Assembly (NCBI GenBank): GCA_021401465.1
Contig: JADDMT010000024.1
Span: 1 to 64,000 of the forward strand
Direction: 5' to 3'
Source: Teratosphaeria epicoccoides
Lineage: Eukaryota > Ascomycota > Dothideomycetes > Mycosphaerellales > Teratosphaeriaceae
Length of the DNA stretch: 64,000 bases
The notes beneath the pieces are model-generated. The model ran no database searches. It saw nothing but the letters and a program-made list of their open reading frames with translations, and was not told the origin of the DNA. Both the position numbers and the translations under genes were made by a program. This document shows positions 1 to 9,700 of this stretch, in pieces (position 1 is the first letter of the stretch; every line of letters starts with the position of its first letter).

Positions 1-1300
1 CATTTTGGCGTAGAGAAGACGAACGTACTTCTCGGACGTAAATACTAGTAGCCTACGCTAGAACAGGATGTCTCTGACTATGTCAAATCCTGCTAGACGT
101 GCCAGATTAGCAAATCTCGGCGCTATCGCCCCTACGGCGATGCTTAGGCGCTCCTACTACCAGAGAGACTATGGCAAGACTTGACCATGGATTTCATTAC
201 CGATTTGCCGCCAGCAAAGTAGAAAGGCGATGTGGTTAATGCTGTCCTTGTAGTAGTCGACCAATACTCGAAGATGAATATCTTCATCCTATGTACGAAA
301 AAGTGCACAAGCGGCGAGCTTGCGCGGCTACTTCGCGACGAAGTTGTACGGCGCTTTAGTGTCCCCCGAAGTATCCTATCGGATCGAGGTTCTGTCTTTA
401 CTAGTGAATACTAGCAAGAATTTGTGTTTGAAGCGCGTGTCAAGCACCGCCTAAGTACAGCATTCTATCTACAGACTAATGGTCAGACTAAACGTATGAA
501 CCAGACTCTTAAGTAGTACCTCTAGTGCTACTACGCGAAGAACCAGGATGCCTAGGCCGACGCAATTCCTATGGCGGAATTTGCAGTTAATAACAGCGTG
601 TATGCTGCTATGCGCATGTCGCCATTTCAGATTCTCTATGGCTTTGATCTGGAAATACACCTAGAACCGCCTCGGGACGAGTCTTCTGAGGAGAGGGTGC
701 CGGCCGCCGCGGAATCAGCGCGGCGTATGCGCAAGGTACATTCGGTGCTAATAGAACACTAGAAAAAGGCCTCAGAATCCCAGATTAAACATAATAACAC
801 CCGTGCTAAACCGATGTAGTACGCAGTTAGTACGAAGGTGTTACTATTGACGAAGAATCTCAAGCTGAAACTTCCGAGCAAGAAGATGACGCCAAGGTTC
901 GTCGGACCCTTCCGGATACGCGACGCGATAGGCTCGCAGGCGTACCGGCTATCGTTACTATCGTCGTATCGTGTGCACGACGTCTTCTATGTATCTCTAC
1001 TCGAACTATAGGTACAGCGCGAGGGCAAAGAGCCCGCGGACCCGATGCTAGTAGCAGAAGAGAACGAAGAGTAGGAAGTCAAGGGTATTAAGGACAGTAT
1101 GCGGCGCAAGGGCGCAACGTACTATCTAGTGAAGTAGAAAGGATACCTACCTAAGTACACATAATGGGTTCTGGCCGAAGACTGCAAGAACGCTCCGGAA
1201 GCTATTCGTGAATTCGAAGAGCAGAGGAGGCGTGAGCAGGGCTTAAGAAGGTCGATTCGTGGGAAGATAAGGGTTCCGGAGCAGAATTCTTGACACGTGT
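1..1300 (+). pseudogene. Ty3/Gypsy chromovirus integrase with C-terminal chromodomain, RIP-degraded, 5' part outside window
   Basis: Seen: one frame runs from base 1 to about 1290, broken mostly by TAG stops (for example at 220-222 and 412-414), with at least one TAA. It begins inside the zinc-binding HHCC module (HFGVEKT, then a CxxC), passes through LTMDFITDLPP at 187 and reaches the core motifs VDQYSKM and SDRGSVFTSEY. The catalytic Glu of the usual QTERxNQTL motif reads Lys (QTKRMNQTL). A chromodomain-like end follows (YLVK, stop, KGYLPKYT, stop, WVLAED) at about 1120-1220. Known: this order is integrase plus chromodomain of chromoviral pol. The stops sit where CAG/CAA or TGG codons are expected, so C:G to T:A change as in RIP explains them (inference). 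Reverse transcriptase and RNase H should lie upstream of the window. I could not define an LTR. Confidence 0.85.
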
Positions 1301-1433
1301 ATGTAGCGCATAACGCGCGAAGCGACAACAAGAAGCAAACGCCCTACTTATACATCATTGATGCCTAAAGGCACACCTAGAATAAACCCAAGAAGAACAA
1401 GAGACATGCTCGGATTAGCTTCGTAGCTAATGC

Positions 1434-2930
1434 TTAGCGACTACTAGTCAGGGGCTTCCTAACCGAACCTGAAGCAGGAGAGTCTTTCTTGTTGCGGTCC
1501 GCTAGGGACTGCCTACCCGCACGGGGTCTACTAAACACCCTGAAGCGACTATGAGTAACAGGGGTAGCAACGCCACGAAGAGAGGCTAGCATCTTCTTCT
1601 TTAGTAGGTTGCGAGGGAGCTCGTCTTCAGAGCCTATAGTAGCCAGAGAACTAGCGACACCCTCACCGCGCCTAGTCGCGACGACTACCTCATCCTTAGC
1701 ATCAGAAGGCGAAGAGACTCGAGCGCGCTTGCGGCTGTCGCGCTCGGCCCTCGAGATCATCTTGCGCTTCTTGACACGAGTGTCGACTACATCATCGGAC
1801 TTAGTGTCTCCCTTAGGCGTAACCGGTGTAGTGACACTACGGCGCGAAGGGATTACGTCAGGACCGAAGGTATCCTGAACGTCGTCATCCTCCTCATCCT
1901 CAAAGATCTGGCCTAGAGGCTTGTGCCTTAGCGTCTTGACAGACGCAGTGCGGGTCGCAAGCGGGGAAGGCTCGGCTTCCTTGTCGCTGACCTTAATTTC
2001 GGCCCTGGCCCTCTTCTTCTTCTTAGACAGTAGCGTCGAGGCGGCGTAGGCGGCGGCGCTACAATGTGTTAGCTGTACGCACGCGACAGGATTCGAGTAA
2101 GTAACTTACGGCTTAGTCCTCGGGACCGGCTTAGAGGCAGGCTGCCTCTCGGTACGGCGCTAGGGCGTGGCCTTAGCGGCGGGAGCGGTGAATTGCTTGA
2201 TGACCTTCTTGCGGATCATCCGCGTCTTAAAGTCATCGTCAATAGAGGCAAGGGCCCCGAGTTGCTAACGCTAACAGCTAGTCGGATATTTCTCGACGCT
2301 AACGTTAGCCTAGCGGAGAAAGTCAGCATTCATACTTAGAGGGCACCCGCACCGTATGCGTACTATGGCGAAGGTCTCGACCCTAACGGTTAGCACCTTC
2401 AAGATCTTCTAGACTAAGTCTGCGATCAGACCTAGACAAACGTTTTCGCCTGTTAGTAGAGAGTCGAAGCGAACGCCGCTATGAGAACGGTTAGCAGTTA
2501 CGGTAAAGCACGAGAGGGCGCCAAGCAGGTAGGCGAGTGCCTCGCGGTACTTAGCCTGTAGCCTGTTTATAGTTAGAGTGCCTTTAGCAATCCCCTCGTC
2601 GCGCGTACTCTAGAAGTCATCGATGTTACGGCAGAGCTAGTTGTACTCGCTATACACCTCTTCAGGGAGGTCTTGGCATTTTTAATGCTTGCTATTGCAG
2701 TTGACACAATTGCGGTAGACACTACCCTCATCAAACCTGCTGATGCAGATCTTGGCTACGCTTTGGTTAGTACAAGTCACGCATACCTCGCGGGTAGGGG
2801 ACGCCTTACTAACACGCGGAGGAGAGATGTATGCAGCTTGGCTACTAAGGTTGTCGAGGCATCGTCGACATGAGCGACGATCGCGGGCAGAGTAAGTAGC
2901 GTCGAACTTAGTCTGCAGCACATGAGCCAT
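1434..2930 (-). pseudogene. repeat-associated protein gene of unknown function, broken by TAG stops
   Basis: Seen: reading leftwards from the Met at 2930, one frame continues to a TAA at 1434, interrupted only by TAG codons apart from one probable intron. The N-terminal part (2682-2930) has spaced cysteines (RRSCRRCLD, VCVTCTNQ, RNCVNCNSK) that resemble a zinc-binding region. The C-terminal half is basic and Ser/Arg/Lys-rich with nuclear-localisation-like runs (KKRK). At 2059-2109 a 51-nt intron with GTAAGT donor, GCTAAC branch site and TTGTAG acceptor is intact. Inference: a spliced gene carried by a repeat and inactivated by the same mutation process as its neighbours. I do not recognise the family. 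It lies antisense to the chromovirus pol, so it is not that element's gag. Confidence 0.5.
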
Positions 2931-4740
2931 TATAGCTAAGACGGGTTGATTAATCTTGATTGATTGATTGAAGAAGAAGGAGCTCTAGTACAGACCCGCA
3001 GACATAGCGAGGCGCAAGCTAAGCGAAGTAGGAGCGGAGGTCGATGTTAGTGTCTTAGAACAGGAAAGTTTAGGAAGCGACGAGGTTTTTATACCCTCTA
3101 ACAGCCCCCCTGTTGCCTACCGCAACCGTTAAGCTAGTAACTCGAACTACATGCGCAGAGTACCTGCCTTTAGTTAACTTACAAGGGGACTAAATGATGC
3201 AATAACGGATAACGCGGCTGTCACGCATGTGCGCCGACTGCACTCGTGCTAGCCTACTAGCATGGAAATGTGGCGAGGCCCGCGCTAGGAGCGCGCTCCT
3301 GCCGTTTCGAGCGGCGCGCGCAGAGCGTCCGCGCACTTTCCTACTACCCCGAGGTTCTGCGACACGTTCTTCACGGTCACGACTAAATAGGGACGGCCAA
3401 GCTACTTGGCGAGGCCGGCGCGCATGCTCGCCCTATAATTTCAAGGATTGACTGAAGTACGTACTCGTGGTTTCCTGATATCTTGATCTGCATGTAAAGC
3501 GAAGGTGTTACGAAGCCGCCTAACATGTGACGGATTAAAACCCGCCTGAGTTAGCAGCCTCCGCCCCGCACTCGCTACGAAGGTGTTAAGGTATACGCAT
3601 GACACATGTTGCGCAGGCTATCTACCTATTTACCCTTGCGCGGTGTAAGCGTGCTACATCCCGTACCCTATATGTTCCGCGTGCGTCACTTAGTGAGGCT
3701 AGGGACATCCTCATAGGAGGAGGGGCAGTGATACAGTTGATACTAGGGGACCATTTGAACCGCATGGGTTCTAATGGCCGCCCTTAGCATGCAGTGACCC
3801 TGCCACATATGGCAAGGGGGTCCTTCGTACATACGTTAGCTCGTATGTCGTCCGAGTAGGATCAGTTGTCGACGTAGGACGCCCCCACGTCGCTGACCCT
3901 ACGGTACCCCTACGGGGTTAGGCTCGGACATGCTTTCCCTAATTGAGGAGCGTCGGGGGTTATAAGCACCCTTAGCGCCACCTCTGCGATAAGCAGAAAG
4001 CAGCGCTGTCTTGTACCTACTAAAAGGTCGGATTACTCTGTCACACTACGAGATATTTTCATATCATATAGCACATACATCTATATTAGTTACATAAGAC
4101 TATGTAAGCCTTTAATGCTAATACTATCATGCTGCCGCTGCCAGAGCTGCTACTAATGCTAGCGATGCTAGAGAGTAGTATGAGCTACGCTGCAGACATC
4201 CTCTTTTATAGCAGCAAATTTGACCTTATACTAGACAAAGTAGCTATTATCGCAGATGCTCTAATAAACAAAGTAAAAGCTAAGATGTAGCTTAAGGCTC
4301 CGCTTGCTATTAAGAAGCTCATGTGTACGCGCTAGATCACAGCTTCGACAGTAATAGCGCTAAGGTGAATTGAGTTAGAGGTAGTTAAGGGGGTAGGGGG
4401 GAGGGGGGTAGTATGCTCGAGGCATTACTAGCTAGATAGTAGGTTCCGGAATATTGATAATAAGGGGTCTAGAACTATGCGATGAACGCATTGTTAGCTT
4501 GGCGGGCATGAAATGTAGAATGCCTAGAAAATATCTAAAATTATATACAAAAAACATCTGTGCGTAGGTATATGCCTATGTCCTATACTCCTACTACATT
4601 CTCCCTTTCTCCTAATTGCCTTGCTATAGGAAACAACTCCTATAACACCTCGCTTGTTACCTACAACACCGCACTAATTAATTAACACGACGTATACCTT
4701 GTTACCTATTAAAATCTACTATATGCGCTTAGCTCTTATA
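2931..4740. other. repeat-derived, gene-less stretch rich in TAG/CTA
   Basis: No convincing gene. The sequence keeps the TAG/CTA-rich look of the flanking relics. The words CGAAGGTGTTA recur at about 3502 and 3579 and, as part of the retroelement, at 834. A short plus-strand frame around 4130-4370 is open between TAG stops but matches nothing I recognise. LTR boundaries of the element at the left edge might lie here; I could not pair them by eye. Confidence 0.5.
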
Positions 4741-5900
4741 CCTTAGGTATGCAGACTACATATCTTCTGCAATAATCTCACGCTTTTTAACTATCGTGGA
4801 GCCGCTAAAAAGAGCTTGCCGCCGCGCCTCAAGCATCTTGTGCTCGTCTATTAACGCACCGCGTCAAGTGCCCTCATAGTAGTTATAGGCGTTACGCTTG
4901 AAGGGTACTATGTACTCGCGCTTGTCCGCAACTAAGCACATGTTAGTTAGGAAGTTGTAAAGAGTAGTATAGGCATATACTAGTCGATTATCCTTCATAT
5001 TATATAGCAAAGGCGTAGTTTAGAAGATCCTAAAGCGGTTTTTAAAGATACTAAAGTAGTACTCTATAACATTGCGAAGCGATAAGTAACGAAGGTTAAA
5101 GAGCTCCTTAGGCGTGTGCGGCATGTCCTTCGCGTTATACTGCTCCTTTAAGTGATACCTAACACCCCTATAGGGAACTAAAGTCATGGCGGAGTTAGTA
5201 TAGCTAGCATCCGCTAGATAATAGCATCTGACTAGTACCTATAGCCTGTCTGTTATTAACGACTTAGTAGCTACTAACATACAACTGTCATGAGCAGATC
5301 CTTCCTACCTAGGGTATACAAAGGTAAAGCGCCTTTTGTGATTAACTACTACTAACATGTTAATTAACAGGAACCCCTTGCGATTACAGTATAGCGCTTA
5401 ATCTCCTGACTTGACAAAGGCGTAGATATGCGAGCTATTAAGAGCGCTAACTACTCCTTGAAACTACGGCTAGTATTTACCCTCCCTCTTATCTTTCACG
5501 CTAATCTCGTCCTTTACTACAAGCTCTTAAACATCTGACGTAACCGCTAGTTTGACAAGCTGCCTATGTAAAGGCACTATTGCCTTAAGTACCTTATAGA
5601 AGACTACATAGATTATAGAAGATAAGTAATAAAACAGCTCTATTATAGTCGAATAATTATAGCTAGAGCTAACAATATACAGAAAGATGATAAGCTTCTA
5701 AAGGCGACTAATCTAGTGACTATCCTTAAGGCTAGTAAGCTCTAATAATACTATTAATTAGTCTGGCTAGTATTGCGTGTGTTTAAATAGGCAGCCTCGT
5801 TACACTAGTAACTGCCTTGTCTCGCATTTACTACGCTCTGTGTCCTCATAAACACTGCGAATACTAAGTAGTATCAACTAGACATACTCCTTAAGTAGTA
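4740..5900 (-). pseudogene. PIF/Harbinger-type DDE transposase (HARBI1-like), RIP-degraded
   Basis: Seen on the minus strand: a frame interrupted by TAG codons with the landmarks of a Harbinger nuclease. SALNSSHIYAFV (about 5420-5450) stands where the family has GALDGTHI, EGSAHDS (about 5290-5310) keeps the second acidic residue, and YLADASYTNS (about 5200), VPYRGVRYHLKE and SLRNVIEYYFSIFKNRFRI (about 5020-5100) follow. The last carries the third acidic residue. The first catalytic Asp reads Asn and the next Gly reads Ser, both G-to-A transitions. Known: these motifs define the DDE_Tnp_4 fold of PIF/Harbinger elements. Inference: an inactive copy. Terminal inverted repeats and the 3-bp target duplication were not found. 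Confidence 0.8.
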
Positions 5901-6202
5901 TCATAGCGGCTTTAAGGAAGAATGCTACTTGCTACTAGCAAAGAAAGAGCTAGCGCTAGCGTAGCATATAGTGCGATTAGAATAACTACAACTGCAGCAA
6001 TTAATGGCAATAGAGTAGGGAAGACTAATACTACAACTAGCGCTAAGAACAAGTGTTTAATAGCATGATTATAAAATTAGTATTGTAAAGAATGAGGTGA
6101 ATAGTCTTGCACGCTAAAGCGTGATCTAGCTATAGACTAACATCTCGTAAAGCATGCCAAGACTAGCTAACCATACTACTTCTAGATAATTAAGCGAACG
6201 AC

Positions 6203-6303
6203 CGCGATTAAGCTGAATCGCGCCACCGCGATTGAGATTTAACCGAAAGGATCTGCTAATCGCGCCAACACCTTAATCGCGCCGCCGCGATTGAGGCGCG
6301 ATT
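6203..6303. repeat. array of AATCGCG/CGCGATT palindromic units
   Basis: Seven copies of one 7-mer or its reverse complement lie within 101 bp: CGCGATT at 6203, 6227, 6286 and 6297, and AATCGCG at 6216, 6258 and 6275. Neighbouring copies in opposite orientation form short perfect hairpins, such as 6216-6233 with a four-base loop. A longer word, AACCGAAAGG, also occurs twice (about 6241 and 6309). It sits just outside the Harbinger relic and could be its subterminal repeat or a separate short element (inference). Confidence 0.6.
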
Positions 6304-6753
6304 GAAGCAACCGAAAGGGCCCTTATTTCACCCTGCTGTCTCGCTGTGTAAGATGATTCGCCGGCGCATACGCCTCGGGCTTTTCAAGCACGTGATCATG
6401 AGAACGCCCGGAAATTCCTGGAGCTACTGGAGTTTCTCGATAGACACGAGCTTCATAAATGAGCGACACTCCACAAGCACGTGTCAGAAATACTGTGACT
6501 ACCTCATTCTCCGGCCAGTCCGCCACGATCCAGGATGAACACTGCACTGGTCATCGTTGAGTGAGGCTGTTAAAAAAAAGATTTCTCGGTCGTGTGTGTG
6601 GACGAGGCTATCATGTCTTGCCACGGAAATAACATCACAATCATGCGATTGCGCTCCGTTGAATGATCACAATTCCCTACGCCCATACCCTAACCCACGC
6701 ACGCTATGCACAGACACCCTTCCCCCTCCGACCCCGAAAAGCACGAATTCCCC
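6304..6753. other. intergenic, between repeat block and DOA10 3' end
   Basis: I see no gene, only short chance frames. It contains the transition from TAG-rich repeat sequence to normal composition and presumably the 3' UTR of the minus-strand gene to the right. Confidence 0.5.
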
Positions 6754-9700
6754 TCATCCCTTCCTAACCACACTCCGACTCCCCACCGGCGGCCGCCTCT
6801 CCCCGAAATTATGTAACCGCTCCCCGACCAAATACACCTCGTCTCTCACCCGACTCCTCCACCGCTCTACCGCTTTGCGCACACCCTTCGTCGCCCACAC
6901 CAACAGCGACAAGCCCGCAGCAATAGGGTACGAAAATCTATACGCTGCAGTTTTCACCGCCTCGCTTGGGATCCAGCTTCTGTGCACCACGAGTCCGATC
7001 TGCCAGGCGGCGACGTGAATAGCGGCGGTGGCGAGGATGGGCGGGAGGAGTACGAGCATGAGCGAGAGGAGGGAGAAGGGGAGGACCAGGTAGCGGGTTG
7101 CGAGGACGGGATCCGGGTTTAGGTAGCCGGGGGCGGTTATGCGGTGGAAGGCTTCGGTGGCTTTCGAGGAAGGGGCGGTGAGGATGAAGCGGGTCGCGAG
7201 GCGGACGTAGAGGAGGCCGAGGCAGTAGTCTTGAAGGATGTGGATTGTGTGGTGCCCCAGAGCGGGGAATTTGGAGGTGGGTGTGGTGTCGGCGGCGGCG
7301 GGCTGGATGAAGTGCATGATTGAGGCATTCGCTGCTGTGGAGGTGAGAGTGGCATTTGCGGCGGCTGCTGCTGAGGTGCCTGATGATGCGGAGTCGAGGG
7401 AGACGGCATAAGTATGTAGAGGAACGATAATGTAGAATTGCAGGATGAGGGCGCAGACGGTGGGGAGGACGAGACCGATGAAGCCGTAGACGTAGAGACA
7501 CCTCAATGTCTGCGCCACGGCATTCTTCAGCGGTGCGGCCAAAGTTTTGATGTCCAGGTGTGATGTCTTTTCGCGGACAGCTTTTGCGACAACGCGCCCC
7601 TGCAGCAGTGCGAAGAGTAAACCACCGAGAATGTATGCTCCAACAGAATAGGCATAGATGTCATTGACTCTCGAGCCGGTCGGCATGAAGGAAGCAAAGA
7701 GCTGACGTCCGAAACAGAGTGGCAGGAGCGTCGCGCACAGGCCGATGAACGCTGAAAAGATCCACAGGCACACCATAAAGAGGGTGATTCGTAGTCTGAA
7801 GTTGGGCGGTACGTAAACTTTGGCAAAGTGCTCATTTTTGTTGCCATCCTTGTCCGCAATGTACACATCTTCGTCATCGTCGGCGTAATGCAGGAACGCT
7901 TCCCCTGCTCTGGGAGGCCGATACTGGTCATTGCAAGGAGTAAGGACGTACTTGCCGTCTCGCTCGAAATGAGCCTCTGCCTGCTTACCATCTACGAGGA
8001 GTAGTGTGGTCATTGGCGTGTCGCTGGCCGTGCTCGACTCCACGCCCGGCTTCTGCATGAGTAATAAGCTTGTCCAGCTCTTCCGTACAGAATGACCTTC
8101 TTCATCCTTCCTCCTGTCATCGAAGAGGAAGTGTGATAGCCGCAGCACTCTAGCACATCGTCGTAGCCACCATGCGTACATAGCGTTCACCGCATCGCTC
8201 GGCTTAGACAGCCTGATGACCAAGGGTGTCACTGCATTGTAGAGTAGCAGGTCCAACGGGAACTCAAGGATAGGCTCGGTGCTGACCCAATGAATTGGGA
8301 AGATGCCGTCAAAGACCTTGCCAATCGACCAAATGACTCCGCCCAGGCACAATATCACCAGCGCGCCGTACACCAGTGCACTGAAAGCGATCTTGCGCAG
8401 CTGAGTCGTGACATTGCGCTCCAGGACGTCTCGCACAGGGTGGAATGTAGGGTCGTCTGGATCACGAATGAACCACAGCACTCCTCTCCGAAGGATCTTG
8501 CGACACATGCCGACAAAGAGCGCAAAGTGGAACATGTAGCACGTCCCAATGAACCAGTGCATGAAGCAGAAGAGGTACGGTCTCCTGTTGGCAAAGGCCC
8601 ACCTGCTGGCCACACTCGAGTCGTGGAACAATGGCAGAAATGCCAGATCCAGCAGCAGCCCACAATACAGCGGAAATGCCAGCATCTCAATGCTGATGAT
8701 GAGAATGACCTTGAGCACTCCACCAGCCTGCCGCAATGTATCACGCACAATCTTCTCTGCTCTACGTCCGGACTCTGAGCGCGTGATAGGCTGATCGATC
8801 GTCACATATATTGCGGCGATGGCGGCCAGCGAGAGGTAGCCAGTGAGAACAACCAGAAAGCGGTCGGTGGTAGACCAGTATATCAACGAGGGGTCGATGG
8901 CGGGCTTGGGCATGTCAAAGGTGAAGGAGCCACCGCTAGTGCGGAAGACGCCGAGAGAGGAGAGTAGGGGCTGTAGATAGTGGTGGCTGGGTGAGATCCC
9001 GGACCAGAGCTTCGTAAGCACAAGTGGCAAATGGGCGAGCTTACTCCAGGCGTGTTGCCAGATAGTATCATGCGAGCCACCCGATCTGCCGTCGATGAGA
9101 CTAGTGATGCCGTGGCCAAGCCAATTGAGTATGGCATCGCACTCATTCTGCATGAGGCGAAGACTCGCGTGCGCATGTGTACTGGCGCTCAAAAAGGCCA
9201 TGTTCCAGGCCAAACTCTCGCTTTCTACTGTCGGATTCACTTCATTGATGAACAACATTGCCAATCTCGAGCCTGCGCTCGTAGCCGTGCTCCACGCAAG
9301 GTCGCGCAGCCAGTTCGAGCTCGGCACCTTCGCCAGTGCTTCAACATACGGCTTTGCCGCTGCCAACGCGAGACCTCCGGCAGAAATCGCGGCGAACACA
9401 AGATAGCTGCTCAAGAAGAGCGAGGAGTCGATGACAAAGTCTGCGACGAAGCTGGCGATCTGCAATGGCATCTTGATCAGGAAGGAGAGTGGGGCACCAA
9501 AGAAGCTGAGCACCAACTTGCCCCAGATGTATGGCAGACCGACCGCGCCGAACACTGTGCCTGTCACAAGCACGGTGCAAAAGGTGCTCGTCTGGAACAG
9601 ACCGAGAAGTGGACCTTGGAAGCCGACTAGCTCGAAGATCCCCTCCAAATCTTCCGCATCTTCAATGGCTTCAGCGTCGAGACCAACGGCCTGCGCGGCA

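Noticed and set aside
1..6300. Reassigned TAG codon (recoding) as an explanation of the many in-frame TAGs
   Set aside because: All host genes in the window end with or avoid TAG normally, at least one TAA also occurs in frame, and catalytic residues are lost by the same transition type; RIP explains it.
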